From positions 6,820,001 to 6,884,000 of the forward strand of contig NZ_CP011533.1 of assembly GCF_001704275.1 (NCBI RefSeq): a DNA stretch of 64,000 nt, written 5' to 3'. The notes under the pieces are model-generated. The model was given only the letters and a program-made list of their open reading frames with translations, was not told where the DNA came from and ran no database searches. This document shows positions 1-8,594 of the stretch, one piece after another. Each line of letters starts with the position of its first letter. The first letter of the stretch is position 1. Source of the DNA: Streptomyces noursei ATCC 11455. Lineage in GTDB: Bacteria; Actinomycetota; Actinomycetes; Streptomycetales; Streptomycetaceae. Made by a program: the position numbers and the translations under genes.

Positions 1-195
1 GCCGCCAACGCCCCCGCGGTGGCCGGCTACGCCGCGTTCGCGCTCTTCTGGCTGGTCTGGCTGGCCCGGGCGGCGCGCGGTCGGCCCACCGCCGGTCCGC
101 GGCCCCGGCCGGCCCACTGGTGGGCGCTGGGCGCCCTGCTGCTGGCCTTCACGGTCGTCCGCAACCTCCCCCTCGGCGCCGGACTGCGCCCGTGA
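1..195 (+). CDS. C-terminal end of a DUF2752-type membrane protein (partial)
   Basis: Frame 1 is open from the window edge to a TGA ending at 195. The 64 visible residues contain two hydrophobic stretches, one Ala/Phe/Leu/Trp-rich at the start and one Leu-rich near the end (with FTVVRNLPL), separated by a basic Arg/Pro-rich loop, as in a small integral membrane protein. In Streptomyces a DUF2752 protein normally sits directly upstream of trpC, and the ending here resembles that family. The identification rests on position and this short tail. The N-terminus lies outside the window. Confidence 0.6.
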   Translation, partial: AANAPAVAGYAAFALFWLVWLARAARGRPTAGPRPRPAHWWALGALLLAFTVVRNLPLGAGLRP

Positions 196-377
196 GGCGC
201 GCGCCGTGCGGCCCGGCCCGGCCCCGGGGCGAACCACCGGGAATCCCGGAGACGTCCAGGTTCTGGGACCACGGTCAACCGGATGCGGGACCTGACCCCG
301 GCGGCGGATACCATCAAAGGACCGGCCGGGGCAGTGGTTGAGTCCCACAGGCCGCTGTCCACCTCCACCGTTCAGAT

Positions 378-383
378 AGGAGG
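378..383 (+). promoter_or_regulatory. Ribosome binding site of trpC
   Basis: AGGAGG lies 8 bases before the GTG at 392 and fixes the start of trpC. Confidence 0.8.
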
Positions 384-391
384 CCGCTCGC

Positions 392-1201
392 GTGAGCGTG
401 CTCGATGAGATCATCGACGGAGTCCGCGCCGACCTCGCAGAGCGGCAGGCGCGCGTCGGCCTCGACGAACTCAAGGAACGGGCCCGCAAGGCGCGACCGG
501 CCAAGGACGGCGTCGCCGCGCTGAAGGGCGAGGGCGTCCGGGTGATCTGCGAGGTCAAGCGCTCCAGCCCGTCCAAGGGCGCGCTGGCCGCGATCGCCGA
601 CCCCGCGGGCCTGGCCGCCGACTACGAGGCGGGCGGCGCCGCGGTGATCTCCGTCCTCACCGAGCAGCGCCGGTTCGGCGGTTCGCTGGCCGACCTGGAA
701 GCCGTCCGCGCCAAGGTGGACATCCCGGTCCTGCGCAAGGACTTCATCGTCACCGCCTACCAGCTCTGGGAGGCCCGGGCCTACGGCGCCGACCTCGCGC
801 TGCTGATCGTCGCGGCGCTGGAGCAGGAGGCGCTGGTCTCGCTGATCGAGCGGGCCGAGTCGATCGGGCTGACGCCGCTGGTCGAGGCGCACGACGAGGA
901 CGAGGTGCAGCGCGCGGTGGACGCCGGCGCCCGGATCATCGGGGTCAACGCCCGCAACCTCAAGACCCTGGAGGTCGACCGGGGCACCTTCGCCCGGGTC
1001 GCCCCAGAGATCCCCGACCACATCGTCAAGGTCGCCGAGTCCGGGGTGCGCGGCCCGCACGACCTGATCGCCTACGCCAACGAGGGCGCCGACGCCGTCC
1101 TGGTGGGCGAGTCGCTGGTCACCGGCAAGGACCCCAGGACCGCGGTCGCCGACCTGGTCGCGGCCGGCTCCCACCCGGCGATCCGGCACGGCCGGGACTG
1201 A
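392..1201 (+). CDS. trpC: Indole-3-glycerol-phosphate synthase
   Basis: This cytoplasmic TIM-barrel enzyme closes CdRP to indole-3-glycerol phosphate, the step before tryptophan synthase. The 269-residue length is normal. Family motifs are clear: [11 protein letters not shown] with the catalytic Lys near residue 55, VLRKDFI with the second catalytic Lys, the LLIVAAL strand, GVNARNLKT, and the ESGV and DAVLVGESL phosphate-binding turns. The GTG start has a perfect AGGAGG 8 bases upstream. It heads a trpC-trpM-trpB-trpA cluster. About 196 bases separate it from the preceding gene, enough for a promoter, but I found no clear -35/-10 pair and no Trp-codon leader peptide. Identification is secure. 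Confidence 0.97.
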   Translation: MSVLDEIIDGVRADLAERQARVGLDELKERARKARPAKDGVAALKGEGVRVICEVKRSSPSKGALAAIADPAGLAADYEAGGAAVISVLTEQRRFGGSLADLEAVRAKVDIPVLRKDFIVTAYQLWEARAYGADLALLIVAALEQEALVSLIERAESIGLTPLVEAHDEDEVQRAVDAGARIIGVNARNLKTLEVDRGTFARVAPEIPDHIVKVAESGVRGPHDLIAYANEGADAVLVGESLVTGKDPRTAVADLVAAGSHPAIRHGRD

Positions 1202-1232
1202 CCCCGGCCACCCGAGGACAGGGCAGACCGAG

Positions 1233-1502
1233 ATGACCGCCGCCCCCCGCCGCCCCGTGGCCAAGCTCGTCCGCTCGCGACGTCGTTCGAGCGGGGGGTC
1301 GCCGATCGCGCTGCCCTCGTGGCACCGCGGCTGCCGGGCACCCGGCCGGCGGATCCGGGGACGCCGGGTCCGGTACCACATCGGCTCCGAACCGGGCCAG
1401 ATCAACGGGATGCGATGGCGTCCGGGGACCGTGCGCGTAAGGCGCCGTCCCCGTAGCGGCGGCGCGTCACTGCGCACAGCAGTCGTCACCTCATCCCGAT
1501 AA
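1233..1502 (+). CDS. trpM: TrpM, small basic protein of the tryptophan operon
   Basis: This 89-residue, strongly Arg-rich protein lies between trpC and trpB, 31 bases after trpC. The core motifs RGCRAP, RGRRVRY, IGSEPGQ and [10 protein letters not shown] match what I recall of Streptomyces TrpM, a modulator of tryptophan biosynthesis reported to affect growth and differentiation. It has no signal peptide, membrane segment or enzymatic motif, and its charge suggests nucleic-acid or protein binding (inference). The ATG at 1233 has only a weak purine tract (GACCGAG) upstream. Its mechanism is poorly defined, so the name comes from position and motif. Confidence 0.85.
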   Translation: MTAAPRRPVAKLVRSRRRSSGGSPIALPSWHRGCRAPGRRIRGRRVRYHIGSEPGQINGMRWRPGTVRVRRRPRSGGASLRTAVVTSSR

Positions 1503-1545
1503 ACCGGACCTCCGGGGCGGTACGCCCTGGTTGAGGAGTGCCCAG

Positions 1546-2807
<1,262 letters not shown>

Positions 2808-2808
<1 letters not shown>

Positions 2809-3638
2809 TGGCGGGCAACATCGAACTCCTGACGTCCGTCCTGGCGCAGGCCCGCGCCGAGGACCGGGCCGCGCTGGTCGGCTACCTCCCGGCCGGCTTC
2901 CCCACCATCGACGGCGGCATCCGGGCCATGACCGAGATGCTGGACGGCGGCTGCGACATCGTCGAGGTCGGGCTGCCGCACAGCGACCCGGTCCTGGACG
3001 GCCCGGTGATCCAGACCGCCGACGACATCGCGCTGCGCGCCGGCATCCGGATCACCGACGTGCTCCGCACGGTCCGCGAGGTGCACGCCGCCACCGGGGC
3101 GCCGGTGCTCTGCATGACGTACTGGAACCCCGTCGACCGCTACGGCGTCGAGCGGTTCGCCGCCGACCTCGCCGAGGCGGGCGGCGCCGGCTGCATCCTG
3201 CCGGACCTCCCGGTCGAGGAGTCCGAGGTCTGGCGGAAGGCCGCCGAGCAGCACGGCCTGGCCACCGTCTTCGTGGTCGCGCCGAGCAGCCGGGACGAGC
3301 GGCTGGCCAAGATCACCGCGGCCGGCAGCGGCTTCGTCTACGCCGCCTCCCTGATGGGCGTCACCGGCACCCGCGCGTCCGTCGGCCGCGAGGCGGAGGA
3401 CCTGGTGGCCCGCACCCGCGCCACCACCGACCTGCCGGTCTGCGTCGGACTCGGCGTCTCCAACGCCGAGCAGGCCCGTGAGGTGGCCGCCTTCGCCGAC
3501 GGTGTGATCGTCGGCTCGGCGTTCGTCAAGTGCCTGCTGGCGGCCGACGGCGACATTGACGCCGGACTCGCCGCGGTGCGGACCCTCGCCGGCCAACTCG
3601 GCGACGGCGTGCGCCGGCGCGGCGCGACCCGGGACTGA
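2808..3638 (+). CDS. trpA: Tryptophan synthase alpha subunit
   Basis: TrpA cleaves indole-3-glycerol phosphate to indole, which is channelled to TrpB. The protein is 276 residues, a TIM barrel. Key motifs are GYLPAGFP, VEVGLPHSDPVLDGPVIQ with the catalytic Glu and Asp, LPDLPVEE, and GVTGTR followed by CVGLGVSN for phosphate binding. ATG 2808 shares one base with the trpB stop. A stem-loop follows about 35 bases after the stop, so this is the last gene of the trp transcript. Confidence 0.97.
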
Positions 3639-3672
3639 CCCCGGCGGGATCGTCCGATCGAGCGAACCTCGG

Positions 3673-3702
3673 AGCGGAGGGGTGCGACTGCGCCCCTCCG
3701 CT
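3673..3702 (+). terminator. Stem-loop after trpA
   Basis: AGCGGAGGGG (3673-3682) pairs perfectly with CCCCTCCGCT (3693-3702) around a 10-base loop. There is no T tract, which is usual for Streptomyces terminators. It ends 15 bases before the next gene's likely GTG. Confidence 0.7.
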
Positions 3703-3717
3703 TCGTTGTCCACGGGC

Positions 3718-4530
3718 GTGAACCAGAAGAACCAAGACGGCCAGAACCGTGACGGAACGAGCAGCGCCCGCGAGCGGCTGCAGGCCCAGCGCATCAAGGA
3801 GAAGTCGCGCGCCCGGCGGGTCCGCCAGGCCGTCGTCGGCGGCGCGGTGGTGGCGGCGCTCGCGGTGGCCGGCGGGGTCGCCGTGTGGGTGTCCTCCGGC
3901 GGCGGGTCCGGCAGCACCGCCGAGACCGCGTTCGCCCTCCCCAAGAAGGCCAGCGACGGCAACAAGCCCGCCGTCCCGGTGGGCGCGCCCGGCGCGCACT
4001 CCACCCTCGTGGTCTGGGAGGACTTCCGCTGCCCGGCCTGCCAGCAGTTCGAGACCGGCTTCCGCCCGGTGATCCACCAGCTCCAGGACTCCGGCCAGCT
4101 CAAGGTGGAGTACCACCTCGCCACCCTCATCGACGGCAACACCGGCGGCTCCGGCTCGCTGAACGCCGGCAACGCCGCCCTGTGCGCCCAGGACGCTGGG
4201 AAGTTCCGCGACTACCACGACGTCCTCTACTCCCACCAGCCGCCCGAGCAGCAGGACCGCTTCAGCGACAAGAAGTACCTGATCCAGCTGGCCGGGAAGG
4301 TCGGCGGCCTGGCGTCGCCCGCCTTCACCAAGTGCGTCGACGACGGCCGGTACGACGCCTTCGTCCGCAAGTCCAACGAGGCGTTCACCAGCGCCGGGTT
4401 CCGCGGCACCCCGACCGTCCTGCTCAACGGCAAGGACCTCGCCCAGGTCCAGGGCGGCCGGGTCACCCCGGCCGAGCTCAAGAAGATGGTTCTGGACGCC
4501 AACAAGGGCAAGCAGCCCGGCAAGGGCTGA
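3718..4530 (+). CDS. Membrane-anchored DsbA-family thioredoxin-like protein
   Basis: This 270-residue protein is predicted to act outside the membrane as a thiol-disulfide oxidoreductase. It has a basic cytoplasmic N-terminus, one membrane segment at about residues 38-58, and a DsbA-type thioredoxin domain. The active site is FRCPACQQF with Cys105 and Cys108, and the cis-Pro loop is FRGTPTVLLNG. Two further cysteines (LCAQ and KCVD) could be structural. The GTG at 3718 is chosen because it gives a short basic tail before the membrane segment; no strong ribosome binding site is visible, so the start is uncertain. In this genus the gene commonly lies between trpA and lgt. Specific partners are unknown. 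Confidence 0.85.
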   Translation: MNQKNQDGQNRDGTSSARERLQAQRIKEKSRARRVRQAVVGGAVVAALAVAGGVAVWVSSGGGSGSTAETAFALPKKASDGNKPAVPVGAPGAHSTLVVWEDFRCPACQQFETGFRPVIHQLQDSGQLKVEYHLATLIDGNTGGSGSLNAGNAALCAQDAGKFRDYHDVLYSHQPPEQQDRFSDKKYLIQLAGKVGGLASPAFTKCVDDGRYDAFVRKSNEAFTSAGFRGTPTVLLNGKDLAQVQGGRVTPAELKKMVLDANKGKQPGKG

Positions 4531-4637
4531 CCCGCCCGGCGGCCGGTACGGGCCGACGCCCGGACGGGGTCGTTACGCAGCCGTTGCCGGGCCGGGTTGC
4601 CGTCAACCCGGCCCGGCGCGGTAGCGTCGGTCCTGCC

Positions 4638-5753
4638 ATGGACCTCGCATTCATTCCCAGCCCGCCGATCGGTGTCGTCCATCTCGGCCCGATCCCGCTG
4701 CGCGGCTACGCGTTCTGCATCATCATCGGCGTGTTCGTCGGCGTCTGGCTCGGCAACCGGCGCTGGGTGCAGCGCGGCGGCCGCTCCGGCACCGTCGCCG
4801 ACATCGCCGTGTGGGCGGTGCCCTTCGGCCTCGTCGGTGGCCGTCTCTACCACGTCATCACGACGTACGAGCCGTACTTCGGCAAGAACGGCAACCCGAT
4901 CGACGCCTTCAAGGTGTGGCAGGGCGGCCTCGGCATCTGGGGCGCGGTCGCGCTGGGCGCGCTCGGTGCCTGGATCGGCTGCCGGCGCCGGGGCATCCCG
5001 ATGCCGGCCTACGCCGACGCGCTGGCGCCGGGCCTGGCCATCGGGCAGGCGATCGGCCGCTGGGGCAACTGGTTCAACCAGGAGCTGTACGGCAAGCCCA
5101 CCGACCTCCCGTGGGCGCTGAAGATCGACCCGGACCCGGCCATCGGCAGGATCGGCGGCACCTACCACCCGACGTTCCTCTACGAGTCCCTGTGGTGCCT
5201 GGGCGTCGCGGCGCTGGTGATCTGGGCGGACAAGCGCTTCCGCCTCGGCCACGGCCGGGTCTTCGCGCTCTACGTCGCCGCCTACTGCACGGGCCGCGCC
5301 TGGATCGAGTACATGCGGGTCGACGAGGCGCACCACATCCTGGGCATGCGGCTGAACGTCTGGACCGCGCTGATCGTCTTCGTCCTGGCGGTCGTCTACA
5401 TGGTCGTCTCGGCGAAGAAGGCCCCGGGCCGCGAGGAGATCGTCGAGCCGGAGTGGCAGCTCGGCGAGGGCGCCCGGAACGGCGCCGAGGGCGCCGGAGC
5501 CGACAAGGGCGTCAAGCTGGACAAGGCCGACAAGGCTGGCAGGGCTGACAAGGTCGAGAAGGCCGAGAAGTCGGAGAAGCCAGAGAAGGCCGCCGACAAG
5601 AGCGATAGGGCTGGCGAGGCCGCCGAGGAGGACGCCAAGGGCTCCGCGGCCGCCGACGGGAACGGCGAGGACGCGACCGGCGCCGAGCGTGCCGACGGTT
5701 CCGCGTCCGGTTCCGCCGAGGCCGCCGGGAGCGCCGGCGGCGCGAAGCCCTGA
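4638..5753 (+). CDS. lgt: Prolipoprotein diacylglyceryl transferase with long charged tail
   Basis: Lgt transfers diacylglyceryl from phosphatidylglycerol to the lipobox Cys of prelipoproteins in the inner membrane. The protein is 371 residues with about seven hydrophobic segments in the first 265. Motifs are IPLRGYAF near the N-terminus, the signature GRWGNWFNQELYGKP, YHPTFLYESLW, and ARGxWIEYMRVDEAH-like sequence with the conserved Arg. The last ~100 residues are a low-complexity Lys/Asp/Ala/Glu repeat (KADKAGRADKVEKAEK and similar). The enzymatic core normally ends near residue 270, so the tail is an actinobacterial add-on. ATG 4638 directly precedes the conserved N-terminus. Lipoproteins in this window (at 18.5 and 48 kb) would be its substrates. 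Confidence 0.96.
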   Translation: MDLAFIPSPPIGVVHLGPIPLRGYAFCIIIGVFVGVWLGNRRWVQRGGRSGTVADIAVWAVPFGLVGGRLYHVITTYEPYFGKNGNPIDAFKVWQGGLGIWGAVALGALGAWIGCRRRGIPMPAYADALAPGLAIGQAIGRWGNWFNQELYGKPTDLPWALKIDPDPAIGRIGGTYHPTFLYESLWCLGVAALVIWADKRFRLGHGRVFALYVAAYCTGRAWIEYMRVDEAHHILGMRLNVWTALIVFVLAVVYMVVSAKKAPGREEIVEPEWQLGEGARNGAEGAGADKGVKLDKADKAGRADKVEKAEKSEKPEKAADKSDRAGEAAEEDAKGSAAADGNGEDATGAERADGSASGSAEAAGSAGGAKP

Positions 5754-5779
5754 CGCCGACGAAGGCCGTCCCACCGACC

Positions 5780-5824
5780 GGAGCGCCGGGCGGACCCGTT
5801 CACCGCGGGACCGCCCGGCGCTCC
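5780..5824. terminator. Perfect 14-bp stem-loop between convergent genes
   Basis: GGAGCGCCGGGCGG (5780-5793) pairs perfectly with 5811-5824 around a 17-base loop. It sits between lgt (+) and the ADP-ribosylglycohydrolase gene (-) and could terminate both. Confidence 0.75.
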
Positions 5825-5859
5825 GCCGTTTCCGGCGGCGGACGCCGGCCGGCGCGCCG

Positions 5860-7149
5860 TCAGCGCCCGCTGGCCTCGGTCGGCGCCGTCCGCGCCGCGA
5901 TGGCGCAGAACGCCTGCTCATGGCGCAGCTGCCGGGCCCGGTCGCGGGCGAACACCTCGCGGGTGACGGCGGCCAGCGCGGTGGCCGGGGCGTGCAGGTC
6001 GAGCCGGCTGGCCCGGGCGACCTCGGTGCTCCACTCGGCGGGCACCGCCGCCGCGCCGCGGAGGGCGCCGGCGAGCGCACCGGCCATCGTGGCGATGGCG
6101 GCGCAGTCGCGCCCGTAGTTGACCGCGCCGAGCGCGGTGGCCCGGTAGTCGCCGTCGGCGACCAGCAGCATGCCCAGGGCGATGGGGAGTTCCTCGACGG
6201 CGTGCAGCCGGGAGGGCCGGCGGGCACCCAGCGACGGTTCGCGGTAGTCGGGGCCGACGGTGTCGAACGGGGCGACCGCGGCTCGCAGCGGGACCAGCGC
6301 GGACTCGTAGTCGGTGTGCGGCGCGGCGACGTCGCAGACCGCCTCGATCGCCGCCCGGGTGCCGTCCTTCGCCAGCCGCAGCGCGTGCCCGACGACCGAG
6401 GCCGCGGTGGCGTCCGGCAGGAACGCGGCGGCCACCGCGGCGGCGAACACCCCGGCCGCCTCCCGGCCGTAGGAGGACTGGTGGGCGGCGGAGATGTCCA
6501 GTGCCTCGGCGTAAGCCCGGTCCGGATTACCGGCGTTGACCACGCCGACCGGCGTCATGTACATCGCCGCACCGGAGTTGACGATGTTTCCGACGCCGGC
6601 CTCGCGCGGATCGGCGTGCCCGTAGTGCAGCCGCGCCACGATCCACTTCTCGGCGAGGAAGATCCGCTGCAACGGCAGCGCCTCGGCCTCCAGTTCGGGG
6701 ATCCAGCGGGGCGTGCCGATCAGGTCGGGGACGAGGTGGTCGGCGACGTCGTAGGCGTCGAGGTGGTCGCGGACCGTCTCGTAGACCCGGACCAGCGCAT
6801 GGGTCATCAGGGTGTCGTCGGTGATGTGGCCGTCGCCCTTGTGGTACGGCGCGAGCGGCCGGGCGGTGCGCCAGTCCGCGTGGAACGGCCCGACGATGCC
6901 CTCGATCCGACCGCCGTGCCGGGCCACGATCTGTTCCGGCGTCAGACCCTCGACCGGCCCGCCGAGGGCGTCGCCGACCGCGGCCCCGACGAGCGCGCCG
7001 GCCGCCCGGTCCTCCAGCTGGGGGACCTCGGGCGGCGGGGCGGCCGGCCCGGCCGCCGGGGCGTCGTCGTACGGCGCCGGGGGCCGGGCCGGGTCCGGTG
7101 GTTCCGGGTCCGGTTGCGTCGCGGTGGCGAGGGTGGTGGCGTCCGTCAT
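5860..7149 (-). CDS. ADP-ribosylglycohydrolase family protein
   Basis: The 429-residue cytoplasmic protein has a Pro/Ala-rich N-terminus of about 45 residues and then an ADP-ribosyl-glycohydrolase fold. GAAVGDALGG (residues ~55-64) and the metal-binding ITDDTLMT are the family's two N-terminal signatures. YGRDCAAIATMAGALAGAL near residue 340 is the C-terminal Asp motif. Enzymes of this family remove ADP-ribose from protein side chains or hydrolyse related N-glycosides; the substrate cannot be told from sequence. AAAGGA lies just before the ATG. The gene is monocistronic, convergent with lgt and divergent from the VIT gene. Confidence 0.88.
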   Translation of the reverse strand: MTDATTLATATQPDPEPPDPARPPAPYDDAPAAGPAAPPPEVPQLEDRAAGALVGAAVGDALGGPVEGLTPEQIVARHGGRIEGIVGPFHADWRTARPLAPYHKGDGHITDDTLMTHALVRVYETVRDHLDAYDVADHLVPDLIGTPRWIPELEAEALPLQRIFLAEKWIVARLHYGHADPREAGVGNIVNSGAAMYMTPVGVVNAGNPDRAYAEALDISAAHQSSYGREAAGVFAAAVAAAFLPDATAASVVGHALRLAKDGTRAAIEAVCDVAAPHTDYESALVPLRAAVAPFDTVGPDYREPSLGARRPSRLHAVEELPIALGMLLVADGDYRATALGAVNYGRDCAAIATMAGALAGALRGAAAVPAEWSTEVARASRLDLHAPATALAAVTREVFARDRARQLRHEQAFCAIAARTAPTEASGR

Positions 7150-7508
7150 CGGGGAGTCCTTTCACGGGATCGAGGGGGCGGGAGGGCGTGCGGGCGGTGC
7201 GGCCGGAGGGGCCGGCTGCGGCCGTCGCACGGCCCGGCATCCCGGTATCCGTCCCCCGCGGCGGTCCGGCTCTCCTGTCCGGGGCGGCAGGGTCACCCGG
7301 TCGACCGTGCCGGGCGGTGCCCCATGGCCGCCGGAAGCCCTCGTGATCCAGATCACAAGCCCCTCGCTCCGACAAAACCGCAGGTCAGCGGGGTAAGTTC
7401 GGCCTTCCTTGCTAGCGGAGGAGGGCAATTCGCGCATAACTTCGAGGCGTTGGAGGGGGAAGAGCCGCCATCGGCCCACACCTCGCAGAGCAGGGAGCAG
7501 GTCTCGAT
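7150..7508. promoter_or_regulatory. Divergent intergenic region
   Basis: This 359-base stretch lies between the ADP-ribosylglycohydrolase gene and the VIT-family gene. It contains a CRP-like palindrome (7343-7356, separate entry) and purine-rich stretches such as GCGGAGGAGGGC near 7415. I see no ORF with family resemblance, no clear sigma-70-type promoter and no structured RNA I can name. It presumably holds both promoters. Confidence 0.5.
7343..7356. promoter_or_regulatory. CRP-like palindromic operator candidate
   Basis: GTGATCCAGATCAC is a 14-base inverted repeat with a single central mismatch. It fits the GTGA-N6-TCAC core of CRP-family sites and differs at one position from the GTG-N6-GNCAC motif I recall for Streptomyces Crp. 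It lies about 150 bases before the VIT gene and 190 before the divergent gene. Binding is an inference. Confidence 0.45.
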
Positions 7509-8249
7509 ATGTCGGTCATGGAGATCATGGACACGGCCGCGCCGACGCACGTGGCGCACCGCGACAACCACACCCACCGTGATGTCAACGGTGGCTGGCT
7601 GCGCCCCGCGGTCTTCGGTGCGATGGACGGCCTGGTGTCCAACCTCGCCCTGATGACGGGAGTGGCCGGCGGCGCGGTGTCGCAGCAGACGATCGTGATC
7701 ACCGGCCTGGCGGGGCTGGCGGCCGGCGCGTTCTCGATGGCCGCGGGGGAGTACACCTCGGTGGCTTCGCAGCGTGAGCTGGTGGTCGCGGAGCTGGACA
7801 TCGAGCGGGCCGAACTGCGCAAGCACCCGAAGGACGAGCAGGAGGAGCTGGCGGCCCTCTACGAGTCCCGTGGGGTGGAGCCGGAGCTCGCCCGGAAGGT
7901 GGCCGAACAGCTCTCCCGCGACCCCGAGCAGGCGCTGGAGATCCATGCGCGCGAGGAATTGGGAATCGATCCGTCGGACCTTCCTTCTCCGGCCGTCGCC
8001 GCCGTTTCCTCCTTTGGTTCCTTTGCTCTGGGCGCGCTTCTGCCTGTCCTTCCTTACCTGTTGGGGGCCAGCGCGCTCTGGCCGGCGGTGCTGCTGGCGC
8101 TGCTCGGGCTCTTCGGCTGCGGCGCCGTGGTGGCGCGCGTGACGGCCCGTTCGTGGTGGTTCAGCGGGCTGCGTCAACTGGCTCTGGGCGGCGCCGCGGC
8201 GGGCGTGACGTACGGCCTCGGCGCGCTGTTCGGAACGGTGATGGGTTGA
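7509..8249 (+). CDS. VIT1/CCC1-family transporter
   Basis: The 246-residue integral membrane protein matches the vacuolar iron transporter / CCC1 family, which moves Fe(II) or Mn(II) across membranes. An N-terminal His-containing segment (HVAHRDNHTHRD) leads into RPAVFGAMDGLVSNLALMTGVAGG, the family hallmark, then AGAFSMAAGEYTSVASQRE. A charged, Glu-rich cytoplasmic loop (ELRKHPKDEQEELAALYESRG) is the metal-binding domain region, and three hydrophobic segments follow. GGGAG at 7493-7497 precedes ATG 7509; a second in-frame ATG lies at 7518. Metal specificity is not decidable here. Confidence 0.88.
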   Translation: MSVMEIMDTAAPTHVAHRDNHTHRDVNGGWLRPAVFGAMDGLVSNLALMTGVAGGAVSQQTIVITGLAGLAAGAFSMAAGEYTSVASQRELVVAELDIERAELRKHPKDEQEELAALYESRGVEPELARKVAEQLSRDPEQALEIHAREELGIDPSDLPSPAVAAVSSFGSFALGALLPVLPYLLGASALWPAVLLALLGLFGCGAVVARVTARSWWFSGLRQLALGGAAAGVTYGLGALFGTVMG

Positions 8250-8484
8250 CGTCCCATTCGGGCGACCGCATCATGGCCGCATTACCGAGCGGTTTCGGTT
8301 TGTTGACGACCGGGCATAAGGCCCTGGCGTCGCGGGCAATGTCGCCCGCCGAACGCCGCCGCAGAGGGCGGCTCCCAGTCCGAGAAGAAGCGGCCGTCCG
8401 CACACCCAGATATCCCGGCTCATCGCCGGTGCGGTGTCCGAATGCTGGAAGGCATCTTCCGCTTTTCGAGAAGCGAGCCATCCT

Positions 8485-8500
8485 GTAACCTGCACGAAAT
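8485..8500 (+). promoter_or_regulatory. GlnR-box-like half site before gltB
   Basis: GTAAC (8485-8489), six bases, then GAAAT (8496-8500) fits the GTnAC-N6-GAAAC half of the actinobacterial GlnR box with one mismatch. It lies about 95 bases upstream of gltB, a nitrogen-assimilation gene. I do not see a second full half site in register. Confidence 0.45.
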
Positions 8501-8524
8501 TTCGCGGAGGGCCAACGTCGTCCC

Positions 8525-8570
8525 TCGGTAATTCCCCCGGGCCTCAAGGGCCTGGGAGGGACCCCCATTG
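8525..8570 (-). repeat. Palindromic repeat unit upstream of gltB
   Basis: Read on the minus strand it begins ATGGGGGTCCCTCCC and ends GGGGGAATT, with an imperfect GGCC-containing hairpin between. This is the same architecture as the element inside hrpB at 61511-61552. It resembles the short palindromic units scattered through Streptomyces genomes. It reaches the in-frame TTG at 8568, just upstream of the preferred gltB start. Confidence 0.55.
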
Positions 8571-8594
8571 CCACTGACGACGTTGGGAGAGCCG

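Larger units (their letters stand above)
8250..8594. promoter_or_regulatory. gltB upstream region
   Basis: 345 bases without a supported gene. It holds a GlnR-like half site (8485-8500) and a palindromic repeat unit (about 8525-8570), both listed separately. A TTGACG at 8303-8308 has no convincing -10 partner. Confidence 0.55.

Noticed and set aside
196..391. Possible trp attenuator or Trp-codon leader before trpC
   Set aside because: No short ORF with tandem Trp codons and no competing hairpins seen.
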